A DNA stretch of 64,000 nt from Metellina segmentata (Eukaryota; Arthropoda; Arachnida; Araneae; Tetragnathidae): contig OX375872.1 of NCBI GenBank assembly GCA_947359465.1, positions 82,578,931 to 82,642,930 on the forward strand, in the 5' to 3' direction. The stretch's first letter is position 1; every line of letters starts with the position of its first letter. The position numbers and the translations under genes are program-made. This document shows positions 1 to 10,287 of this stretch, in pieces. A model generated the notes under the pieces. That model was not told the DNA's origin, ran no database searches, and was given only the letters and a program-made list of their open reading frames with translations.

Positions 1-97
1 CTTTGTAAGAGTATCTTTAACATTCGCTATGAAAATGAAATTAGTAAGATTTCAAAAGAAACATTTAAAAAGGATCAAATAACTAGGAATTAATGTA

Positions 98-1828
98 GGG
101 GAAGGTGGGGCAGAGTGTTACACGTTTTTTATTTTCAGCTGTGTCATCAAGATATGCATCTACACTCATGCCCATAAATTAAGGATATTTCAGAATCACA
201 CGGAAATCGAACTCTAAAGTAAAAAGTTCACCTGAAGAATTATCGCACACATCTTCAAGAATAATATCCAAATTACAGGAAGCCATCAGATGACGCCGAT
301 AGTACGCCACAATGACGAGAGTGTAAGAGAGGTGTATATAAGGAATGGTAATAAAGAAGTAAAAATGTTCACAAGCGTTCTGTAAGCCGCTCAGTGCCAC
401 AACCGAATAGTTATGGCACAGAGGACGCATGTCGATGATTTATTTACGTGGTAGAGTTATCAGTCACCTGGAATGTGGGCTCACTCCGACGGAAGTTTTA
501 GAAGAACTTGGAATCGCCCAAAGTGTCGTTTCTAGGCTTTGGAAACGATTCCAAAATGATGGAAATGTTAGTAGACGTTACAGTACAAGTCTCCCCCGAG
601 TTGCAACGCCGAATGACGACCGGTATTTGGCAGTAACTGCAAAGAGAAGCAAACGGAGCACATCATCCGACTTTTCTCGTCAGCTATCTTTAGCCACGGG
701 TACTACAGTTTCAAGGCAAATCGTTTACAGACGTTTGGAACATGTTGGTCGATATGCTCGCAGGCCTGTCAGATGAGTTCCGCTCACGGCAACTCACTGT
801 CGCCAGCGGTTAGCCTGGAGTAGAGAACATGCAATGTGGACATCGTCACAGTGGGCTTGTGTGATGTTTTCCGACGAGTCCAGGTTTAGCTTGCAGTCTG
901 ATTCACGTTTATATAGAGAAGGTCAGGTACCCGCTACCACAAAGACAACATCATTGAACGACACCGTTACGGTGGTGCAGAATTTCTCGTTTGGGGCGGA
1001 ATTATACTGGGCTCCAGAACAGATATATATGTTCAAATCGGAACCATGAGGGGCCAAATTTATCAGGACATCATTCTGGAACAACATGTACGTTTGTTTA
1101 GGGGTGCCATGCACGCAGAATTTGTGTTTATGGATGACAACGCCAATCCTCCCCATGTAAACATTGTTAACGAACGCCTTGAATCTGAGAATATCACCCG
1201 TATGGAATGGCCAGCATTCTCACCTGACTTAAATCCGATAGAGCATGTGTGGGACATGCTTAGCCGATGAGTTGCAGCCCGTCAACCACCTCCTACATGT
1301 GTACCGGAACTTCGGAGAGCATTGCTTGCTGAGTGGAGTGATCTCCCCCAAAATCAGCTAGATAATTTGATCCTCAGCATGCCTAGGCGTAGTACGGACT
1401 GTATTTCATCGTCTGAGAGACATACAATGTATTAACCATTATACCAACCATACCATGTTAAGTTTTGGTAAGGTCGATATTTTTTGTAATTGCTCCAGTG
1501 AGCAAAAATCTTAGTTTTTATGAAGGGTATCATACATACACCATCTTTATTGTTCTTTATCTTTTGTTTAATAAATGGGCTTTAAGGGATGGTATCATAA
1601 TGGGAATAAGTCACGTTTGTTTTGTTTCTGAACCTTTATTTGCCGGAGCTGGTATTATCCTTAATTTATGGACATGAGTGCATATGAAGCAAACAAAGCC
1701 CTTAAAATTATCTTTAACCTCTTACATACATTACATACCATTATAATTAAAAAGAGTAACTTTTATTTCCAGTATTTAATGTTTTCTGGTAGTGACGTAC
1801 ATTGTAACACTGTGCCCCACTGTTGGGG
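98..1828 (+). mobile_element. Tc1-like element, degraded, with terminal repeats
   Basis: Outer inverted repeats GGTGGGGCAGAGTGTTAC (about 104-121) and GTAACACTGTGCCCCAC (1804-1820), with TA at 96-97 and 1829-1830. Inside is a Tc1 transposase relic. The roughly 300 bp and 400 bp flanks inside the repeats are long for Tc1, so the repeats could instead belong to a different element into which the Tc1 inserted. Confidence 0.6.
413..1433 (+). pseudogene. Tc1-like transposase relic
   Basis: Starts MAQRTHVDD at 413, then shifts frame. A stretch at 429-776 reads RGRVISHLECGLTPTEVLEE (N-terminal helix-turn-helix) and stops at TGA; the next segments read MFSDESRFSLQSD, MDDNANPPHVNIVNERL and PDLNPIEHVWDML. 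These carry the three D, D, E positions of the Tc1 DD34E catalytic triad. At least two frameshifts and two stops (776, 1270) make it inactive. The C-terminal tail ends near 1433 (ILSMPRRSTDCISS). Confidence 0.85.
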
Positions 1829-1839
1829 TACAGTGTTAC
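1804..1839. repeat. palindrome of two abutting terminal repeats
   Basis: Arms of 16 bases, 1804-1819 and 1824-1839, are reverse complements with one mismatch, around a 4-base centre. Each arm matches the GGGGCAGAGTGTTAC end of the element starting at 98, so two ends sit head to head. Confidence 0.75.
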
Positions 1840-2339
1840 GTTATAGTAGCAACAGTAAATATAAAAAGAATGGGCTTTTATTAAAATTCATTTTAATTAA
1901 AATATACAGATATTTAACGATTCCTTAAGCAGGCTTAAAATAAGATACCACTTTTGATTAGTTTACGTATAATTGAACAGCTTTAAATGGGAGGAAAACA
2001 TTAGCAATGATTGTAGCAACTGTTATAAAGTAGATGATAAAATAAGATTAAAGAAATTGTAAATTTATTTTAAATTTTGATAGGAAGTTAAAATCGGCTT
2101 GATAGGGACATCAGTATTTTTGCTTTTCTCATAGTCCCTCCTGATGGAATTGGAAGAGGAAGTTTGGCAAGGATTTTTGATTTCTCAAATGAATAAACTT
2201 AATTTGTTTGTAAAAATTTATAAGATGCAAAACTTCTTTTGACGTACAACACTTCAAAATCAACATTGCTCTGATTCACAACTTCCTCAATCGAGTGAAT
2301 TTTATGTTTTTTAAGGTGTCCTTCTACTATAAACGTAAT

Positions 2340-2600
2340 CACCATTGTTAATTGCTGTCGGCTGCAGCAATGTCTGATCGCAATTCTGAAAAAGAGATGT
2401 TATCACTATCAGCCTAAGATGGCGAATCTTTATCTTCTGTTGATGACATCTAGATAGGCTTATGCCTCAGGTTCATTTTGGCTAACTTCTTGGAAATTTC
2501 GTTCTTTTTAGGGTTTAGTGCTTTTTTCCTCTTCACTATTTCCTCTGTTAAAATTTATACTGGAGTATCAGTCAAGATCCAACATTTCACCTGTCATCTA
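2340..2600 (-). pseudogene. pogo/jerky-like transposase C-terminal relic
   Basis: The minus strand reads WILTDTPV-stop-ILTEEIVKRKKALNPKKNEI and then a basic and acidic low-complexity tail (SSTEDKDSPS). ILTDTPVK followed by a Lys-rich tail is typical of the end of pogo/Tigger/jerky DDE transposases. Several stops. Only this end is recognisable; family assignment is from the short motif. Confidence 0.45.
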
Positions 2601-2861
2601 TTTTGTCCAGTTTTTCGGGATGGGGCATTAGGGAAAGACTTTACTTCTTGAAGCATAATTTTGTTAACTTGTGAATGTTTCGTATGGATTAACAAAAGAA
2701 AACTGCTAATCATGTAAAGAAAGATTGTAAACATCACATAAAAAGATGTAAACCTATATGGAGGAAAATATTTAGGAAAAATTAATCAATTTATTTATGT
2801 TATTTGTATTTATAATTAAAAATATCATATATAAAATGAAATTTAAAAACGCTTACGTATC

Positions 2862-3035
2862 AGGGAACCATGTCCGAAATCTACAGCTGAGCTGACGACA
2901 TCCTTGCGGCAGAATCGCCACAAATACTCATAGCTGTGTATCAAAATCTTGTTGAAAGTATACCCAGAAGGGTTGCTAGTGTAATTGCAGCACGTGGGGG
3001 ACCATCCCATATTAAAGCATTTGTTATTTCCCTTA
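2862..3035 (+). pseudogene. Tc1-like transposase C-terminal fragment
   Basis: The + strand reads YQNLVESIPRRVASVIAARG and then GPSHI, the usual C-terminal end of Tc1 transposases (x-SMPRR...VI-x-A-x-GG-x-T-x-Y). The catalytic core is missing. Confidence 0.7.
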
Positions 3036-3391
3036 TACCATCACCCCTTGTTGCCCGGTCCATTATTGTAGGGCAGTGTATATATACGGCATTTTGTTTT
3101 GTTGCTTCAACGGGCTCAAATTATATAGTGGTTGAAAATATTCGATAACTCGGCAGTTAAATGTGAATGAATTTGAAAAAAAAATTGAACTGTTAACTTC
3201 TAATACTGCATATAAATTAATAATATTATAAAGATCGAATAGCTGAAATTAGTATGAACAGCAATTTGCATAGGCCTCTACATCTGTACTCAAGTCAATA
3301 ATCAATTTGGATGATGGGCCTATGATGATATATAAATATATTTTCCAAATAAATATTCAATATTTTACTAGAATATACTTATGCATAACGT

Positions 3392-3680
3392 TGTCAGGAA
3401 GCTGTCGCCAAGTGGACAGATTGGCCAGTGCCAACTGGAGCGGTTGGCGAGTGACAAGCGCGATAACCCAGCGAAGGGTTGCCAAGATCGGGAGAGAGTC
3501 TTGAGAAAGACGAGCGGGAAGAGACCGATTGGGTTTTCTTCAGGATGAAGTTAATCTGCCCTACCGTCGTTATATAGCGGACAATGATTTCTGGTTACGT
3601 TTTTTAAATGTTTTGTATCGTGTCCCTTTTCATGCAATAAATTATCTTGGGACTACAAACTGCTGGCTTGACTTTTTATG
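3392..3680. mobile_element. possible solo LTR
   Basis: Begins TGTCAGGAAGCTGTCGCC, has a GC-richer body than its surroundings, a TATA-like GTTATATAG at 3571 and an AATAAA at 3636 followed by TGGGACTACAAACTGC. This layout (TG start, TATA, poly(A) signal) suggests a gypsy-type LTR. No internal retroelement sequence or second LTR is seen and the right end is not fixed. Confidence 0.35.
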
Positions 3681-3743
3681 ATTTTGGAAGCAACAGAAAG
3701 AACCCATTCAACAAACTTTTTTCTCTTTTTCTTTAGACACATA

Positions 3744-4931
3744 CACTATATGGACAAAAATATTTGGACATTGCAGAAAATCGGTAAATATGCAAATATT
3801 GAGTTTGCCGAACGCGCGTGGGAAAAAAAAGCAGATAATTTTGTATTAACTTTTCATTCACTCTAGTGGAGCTATGCCACGATGACCTGAACTTACCGAG
3901 TTCCAACGCAGGCTCGTCATAGAATATCATTTGTGTAATCTTTCTGAACGAGCTATTGCATCCAAACTGGATATTCTTAAATCGAGTGTAGCTTATGTAA
4001 CCAAGCAATGGAAGCAAGACAGAGTAACAACAGCAAAAAACCGTCACGGAAGACCACACAAACTGACAGAACGTGACAGAAGATGCTTGGTACGCCATGT
4101 CAAGAAGTCACGTACTTCTCATGCCACTGCGATCGCTGTAGAGGTTGAAACTGGGAGCTCCGTTAGTGTCAAAACTATCCGCAGAGAGCTTCACACGATC
4201 GTTTATCATGGTCAAGCAGCTGCTTACAAGCCATTAATTACACATGTTAATGAAAGGAGTCGTATGGCCTGGTGTGTCGCCTGTCGTTCCTGAACCGTTG
4301 AAGAATGGAAAACTGTTCTTTGGAGTGATGAGTTTCGGTATTCACTCTTCCAGTCTGATGGACGTGTTTGGGTGTGGCGACAACCCGGAGAATGGTTTCA
4401 TTCAGACTGTGTTGTTCCAACAGTGTAGTTCAGAGTTGAATTCGTCTTAGTGTGGGGATGTTTTTCCTAGTTAGGACTTGCTTTATGTACCTGGTACCAT
4501 GAACGCTGACGTGTAACTTGACGTTCTGGATAATTTAGCCTAGCATGCACAATGACAATACTACGGCGAAGGCGGTTGCAATACTGCAAAACGTGTGCTG
4601 GACTAGTTTCCTGAAAATGAGGTGAATTTGCTTGATTGGCCTGCTTAGAGTCCCGATCTGAATCCGATCGAGAACTTGTGGAACGAACCGGAGTGACAAG
4701 TAGACACCGCCCCGTACACCCATCTTCACATCAATCGTATATCACAGCCTTGCAAGAGGCATGGCGAGCTATTCATGCCCAGACTTACAGAGAACTTGTG
4801 GAACGTATGCCTCAACGTGTTGAAGGTGTAATACAAGCAAAGGAGGGTTTCATATCCGTTTCTAAATAAAATAATAAAGCACTTTTTTTTAAAAAAACGT
4901 GCAATGTCCAAATACTTTTGTCCAATTAGTG
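3744..4931 (+). mobile_element. Tc1-like element, near complete but degraded
   Basis: Terminal repeats CACTATATGGACAAAAATAT at the left and the reverse complement of CACTAATTGGACAAAAGTAT at the right, both continuing TTGGACATTGC, flanked by TA (3742-3743, 4932-4933). Length 1188 bp, normal for Tc1. Confidence 0.85.
3880..4869 (+). pseudogene. Tc1-like transposase relic
   Basis: 3931-4293 carries the N-terminal double helix-turn-helix region (LSERAIASKLDILKSSVAYV, KNRHGRPHKLTERDRR). Other frames carry WKTVLWSDEF, then PDLNPIENLWNEP near 4655, and a clean C-terminal end 4750-4869 (ELVERMPQRVEGVIQAKEGF). Frame changes and stops throughout; inactive. Confidence 0.8.
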
Positions 4932-4933
4932 TA

Positions 4934-6500
4934 TGTAACTTTTTTTTACCCTCTGAGGGGTTGATACGCATATCTCAGTTTTGTAACCTGAAGTCTTCTG
5001 TGCATGTCATGTAACCAGCTTTGATCTCCTTGTCCAAAATAATAATCTTACCGAGGATTCTTTCGGTCAATATATGCGTTATTTAGTCATAATGTGGTGT
5101 GTTGTGGGAAAAATAGTACAACACTACTCAGAAATATGATGACGTTTAGAAGGTTAAAAACGCAATGAAAATATATACAACTTTTGATACTTAGCATACT
5201 ACAGTTAATCTTCTTTAGGTGAGTACGGTCATGTTATGCTTAGATTACAGTGATTCAGGTAGGTAATTTATTTAACGTAGCACTGGAGTGACACAACGGG
5301 CTTTAGCGACGGTCCGGGATCAAAAAAAGATCCAATCCGGAAAGATCCAATACAATATTTGTAATTGATATACTGTTAGGAAACAGAGTTTTAGTAAAAC
5401 GTCATTCGGTTGAATGCGATCTAATTAGCTCTCGAGAAGGCCAAATGTGATCTTTGAACAATAAACAAATCCAATATATATGTTGAACGATTCAATATTC
5501 ACAAAATAATATAAATTTGGTATAAATTTAGTAGTTTGGAAAAAGTAGGGGAAATTTCATGATTAAATATATTATTAACTATTTTTATACTTAAAAAGGC
5601 TACTAAAAACTAAATTAGCATCGATTCTCAAACGAATATAAATGTGCATCAAATTTGATATAAATACGGTACTCAGCAGTGATTTTATTTGGTTAGTTGA
5701 CATAATAAGAGAAATCTTAACTGTTACATTCATAACACGAAAGAAAAATGCACAATTTCTAGAGAAAATTTTAGATCGCAATAATATGAAATAAAAATTT
5801 TAATTGCTCTCATCTCCATTGTTCACAAATGTATTCGGTCACCTCAAATTTGTCTTTCATGTATTTCATGTAGTTAAAATTACGATTTAAAATTTATCCG
5901 CTATAAAAGATCTGTTCCCATATTTTAGTTTACTTTTAAAATAGTCGAATAATTATAAAACGCTTGCTCTATTTTAAAGATAACATAATCTATGATATTT
6001 GGCCCACATATGTATTATACCACATTTTAATACGCAAAGTTAAGATTAAATAACAATATGGTAATGTCACAACGCAAACCCGAAGTCACTTGTGTGGAAA
6101 ACTCTATGAAGTTTGATTAAATTTAGTAGGTTGAAGTACACAAAAATCTGAAATAGCTAGATGACTGAATATTTCTTTGATTCATGATGATTAATATGCA
6201 CTTTGGAAATACACGCAAGTAATGGATTTTTAAAGCATGTCTGGTAGTAAATGCATACAAATGAAGTACTGGAATTTTAAATAAAATTAATTGAAAAAGG
6301 TATAAACATGTTATAAATACCTGGAGATAAAACGTGCACTTTATCGATAATGCTCGCAGGTAGTACTGTATTCAACCAGTTATAAATAAAGTTAAAAAAT
6401 GAAGGAGCTACAAAAGAGAGAGTGAGAGAGGTTAATAACATCTGCAAATAAAACTAAGTAAATGATCGTTATCATGAATTTGCAAAAAATTCCTATGTTA
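4934..6500. other. no gene recognised; one SINE fragment
   Basis: AT-rich. Only 5282-5340 is recognisable, a piece of the SINE body (GTGACACAACGGGC...GGTCCGGGATC). The remainder shows no coding signal or known repeat on either strand. Confidence 0.5.
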
Positions 6501-6502
6501 TG

Positions 6503-7610
6503 ATTGACAAGAAGTGTTTGGATACTTTTTCTGACCAAAGAATAATAAAAACCATTTTCTCAAGTTCATATAATATTAAACATTCTTTCACGAAATGAAT
6601 AACTAATCACAGAACCAGAACATTTATTATCATGTATGAGGAATTCGTTACTTATTTGTTTTTGTATCGTCCTTAGGGAGGCACAGACAAAACAGAAGCG
6701 TACGAAAACTCGCAAAATGTCTTCTATAAATATATGGGCATTTTATTTGAATAAGGGTAGGTATTCTTATTAAAATTTGTATCAAATTATTGTTTTTAAG
6801 GGATAGCCTTTAGTCTTGAATACAGATTTAAATTTTCTGGATCACAGGTAATTTTGAGCATCAACATCGGATTGGTTATGCTAGAATAATGAACGATCAA
6901 TATATGCATAGGGTGTTAGCAATGTCTTCAGTGAATCGTACTTGCAGCCTAGAAATCCAACAGACCTCAATCCAATCGAAAGTATTTGGACAACAATCGA
7001 ATCGCATGTTGACTGGAGCGGCACTACTTCTGGTGATTCACTTTGGACATACTTTTTATGCCGCACAGCAATAAGGAGCCATCAAGACCTTGTGTGAAGT
7101 TTGTTTCTATAACGCGTTTTCCAAAAGTAATAAAAAAAATCAGGTCACTAATTTTGTTGCTTTAATTGCTTTTACCTTAACCCTTCTTTGCATAATTTTT
7201 TCTTTATTCGTGAAATAAATCAAGGTGATATAATTCATGTTCAAAATTAAAGGAAAAATGGTTAAAAAAAATCTTAGTATATATTTATAGTATAAATTTA
7301 GCAAAAAACAATATGATGGTATCATGTGCTATTTTTTAAATTAAACGCAAACTTTTTCAGAAATTGCTCTAAAAATAACAAAAACACATGTTACAAACCT
7401 TTCTTCCACTAATTTTCACTTTTTTAGCAATAGAAACTCAAATATAATAAAACAAAATTAAAAACGAAATCATACGTTTATTGCAACTACAACAAACAGC
7501 GGAATGACAACTTCAAGCTCGTTTTACTGATAGTGACACTTGCTTATTTTTGACAGCTATGTTTTTTTTTATGCAATGGACATTAAAAAGGTATCCAGAC
7601 ACGATCAACT
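6503..7610 (+). mobile_element. Tc1/mariner relic with terminal repeats
   Basis: Left GTGTTTGGATACTTTTT (6514-6530) and right reverse complement GTGTCTGGATACCTTTTT (7584-7601) form inverted ends. Within, 6955-6995 reads PTDLNPIESIW on the + strand, the last catalytic motif of a Tc1-type transposase. The rest of the coding region is unrecognisable. Confidence 0.6.
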
Positions 7611-7744
7611 TAAAGTGAACTTGTTCTTTTATATAATTTTTGGGTATTCAATGTTATGATGGAAATTTCCACCATTATGCAAAGAAGGGTTAAATGTTTG
7701 TTTTCATCTTTGCTATTTCTTAGCAATTTTGTTACATTAAATAA

Positions 7745-7855
7745 ATAAATAGGTGTGCAGCCGTTACTCCTACTAACATTCATGCAAGATTTGAACCTGC
7801 GCTCTACTAGGTGGCAGACAAATGCTATGACCACTATATCAGCTAAGCGATTTAA
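7745..7855 (-). repeat. tRNA-derived SINE fragment
   Basis: Minus strand reads a tRNA-like head: CTTAGCTGATATAGTGGTCA (A-box-like) and CAGGTTCAAATCTTGC (B box). No clean cloverleaf or 3' end, so a SINE or tRNA pseudogene. Confidence 0.5.
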
Positions 7856-8164
7856 AATGATATCAAGTCACGCATTTTTTTAAATATAGTTATTATTTCA
7901 ACAAAAGATGCCATTTGTTTCACTGAAATAAAACTCAAAGGTCAAAGCAAATGCAAAATCGATAGCAGATTGGAAATATAAGCTAAAACATTTTACAGAG
8001 TAACCATTCTATAACATTTCTGCATATTGAGACGTAGCTTTTCTTTTATATTTGAGACAATTATAATCAAATTTGCACAACAATTTTAGCGTAATAATGA
8101 CAGGAAATCTATTAATACCATTCAAAGTAGGAGTTGTTATACTATCTCTCTATATTAAAAAAAA

Positions 8165-8414
8165 TACGAGCAGGGGACGAAGCTCTTGCTGGGACGTCGT
8201 GGACCGGAAAGTAAAATCAGGATTATACGAATTTTTAAGACAGTTTCGCCGTCGAAAGGAGATTTACTCTGCGAAAGTAGTTTGTTGGTTTGCGAAACAA
8301 ACCAAATTGTATCTGCAAAAAGAGTGTTGATTTGCGAAGCAAACCAAATGGATTGTGTAGCAATCCTCGGAGGTTGGTGAGCGGAGGCGAGCAGAGGGCT
8401 GAGACCCCCAGTAC
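8165..8414. repeat. hairpin-rich dispersed repeat (CGAGCAGGGG...CCCCCAGT)
   Basis: Starts CGAGCAGGGGACGAAGC and ends GAGACCCCCAGT. Contains short palindromes around GTTTGCGAAACAAACC, TTTGCGAAGCAAACC and GGATTGTGTAGCAATCC, plus GGCGAGCAGAGGGC. The same motifs recur at 37984-38154, 38405-38455 and 57652-57814. Confidence 0.55.
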
Positions 8415-9749
8415 TTGAAATTTTGGCAGGAATACTTAAATAATATTAAAATGGGTCCTAATGCGAATAAAATGTACATTTATTTTGTGTAAGCAGTATT
8501 TTGAGTCTAATGATGATTTTGGTTTGACTACGCCAGGCGTGAATAACACGAGATTGTCAAATATTTTTTGAACGACTGTACAATAATAATGCCTTAATAA
8601 TAGTAGTGCCTTAAATTTAGATCGGAAACACGTCGTTTCCAGAATAAAATATGAAAAAGAGCAAAAGGTGATTGGAATGTGAGTTTTCAGTTTGATATAA
8701 AATCTAAACCAAAGCACTTAACAATGACCACCATTTGAAAGAGATTTTCTTTTTTCAGCGAAAAAATAATACATTTTTTTTTTTTATTTTTTTTTTCTTT
8801 AGGGTCTTGAGTTTATGTGTGCCAAATTTCAAGACGAAATTTACCCTGTTATAAGCTTCTACAGACTCGCCACGCATATGTAAAATTTGGATCGCGTTCC
8901 ACTTCCATTAAGATGAAAATTCGCATAGATGATTTATAACGATTTTTTTTATCAATATGGCGATCAAAAAATAAATCTGGTATAGCAGGTTAGCAAGAAT
9001 ATACTATAAGTACTGAATTTACTTCCATTAACTGTAACGAAACTTTAAACACATTTTTCTCGGACCAGATTTTTCGCGAGTGGTTATCATGTCTATAAAA
9101 CTTGGATTGATCGTCTTAAAATCTTCACAGCATGTCGAGCAAACACCCTTTTATCGTTTAATGATCCAGAAAAGCGATATGTTACTTTTTTGTATTTTTA
9201 TAGCTGAAACAGGGTCAATATTTTTTGAGCTGAATGGCGCGTCACCATTTTCTTAAAAGAATGTTTTTCTGGTTTGTCAACAGTATCTGTATGCGTATGA
9301 AATAGAACACCATTCAATTTTTTTTTAAAGATCACTTGAAGTTGAGAAATCATACCAAAATCAGCGACCGTAGAACTTCACTGGTAGTCAAAGAGGATTA
9401 ACAAGCTTGATTTTTCATGAAAATGACTTAAAATTGTTTTGTGAATATGATAATAAAAATAAACCTCAAAGCTTGGATTGCATGGTTAATATTTGATTGC
9501 ATAGCTTCGTGATTGCAACAAAAATCCCTAAAAAATGGTAATTTCAGTCGAAGCAAAGATAAACTCTTAAAATGAAGTTAATTTAGTTTACTTGGTGAAC
9601 TTTTTCATGTAATTTAGTAAACCTGTTGTCAAAGCAATTACATTTTCATTGCTTGATGTTGATTTCCATAAACTTCACTATATATCGAAAGTTAAAGGAA
9701 CTGCTAAAGTATGAATAATAGATATAGGTGTTCAGGCGTGTATACATTT
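8415..9749. other. no gene recognised
   Basis: AT-rich stretch with poly(T) near 8770-8795. The minus strand has a short open piece (RVFARHAVKILRRSIQVL) near 9110-9165 that resembles no family I can name. Nothing else supported. Confidence 0.4.
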
Positions 9750-10065
9750 GCGAGCTGAACCGTTCGCGAGCCTCAAGTTCTCATTATTGGGACGGGCTTT
9801 GGAGCGCCGAACTATCCGTTTCCTGTCGATTTTTCAACGAACACAAAGACGTTCTCGGTTCATACTGAGACGACGACGTGAGTAGTTCGTTGCTTTTCTT
9901 TCTGCTTGCGAACCTCCAGGCTCCATCGTCATTACCGCTGGATGACAAGTTACTGCTTGTGGATTTCGCGGTTGGTTCCTTCCTTTCCCATGTATCGCTG
10001 GAAGTTTATTGTGAAAATAATTTCAACGAACGGCTCCTGAGCGGCTAGCGAACAGTTGGGCTCGC
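9750..10065. mobile_element. MITE with about 23-bp terminal repeats
   Basis: 316 bp, GC-richer than its flanks. Left end GCGAGCTGAACCGTTCGCGA and right reverse complement GCGAGCCCAACTGTTCGCTA, both followed by GCC, agree at 19 of 23 positions. No coding potential. Target duplication not resolved, so superfamily unassigned. Confidence 0.6.
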
Positions 10066-10206
10066 CGCACCTTTAAAGGTCAGCAAATATTCAATAGCAA
10101 TCAAGTTTCCACTCATCTGATAAGTTTATGTTGCAATATACCACAAAGATAAAAATCATTGATATAATCAGTATTTTGTATATATATATATGGAAGGAGA
10201 ACTTAC

Positions 10207-10287
10207 CATTAATTATATAAACAATTTTTAAAGTTTCAGGGTAATTGTTTTCGTAAATTTTCAAAAGTGTAAATGCTCTCTTTACAA
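10207..10287 (-). CDS. copy A exon, ENNYPETLKIVYIIN
   Basis: 81 bp, phase 1 to 1. Acceptor TTTGTATTTTAG, donor GTAAGTTC. Encodes VKRAFTLLKIYENNYPETLK and then IVYIIN. Same length and phases as 52919-52839 in copy B; NYPETLK is identical to the vertebrate motif. Confidence 0.88.

Noticed and set aside
429..776. Independent small gene for the 115-codon frame
   Set aside because: It is the N-terminal part of a frameshifted Tc1 transposase.
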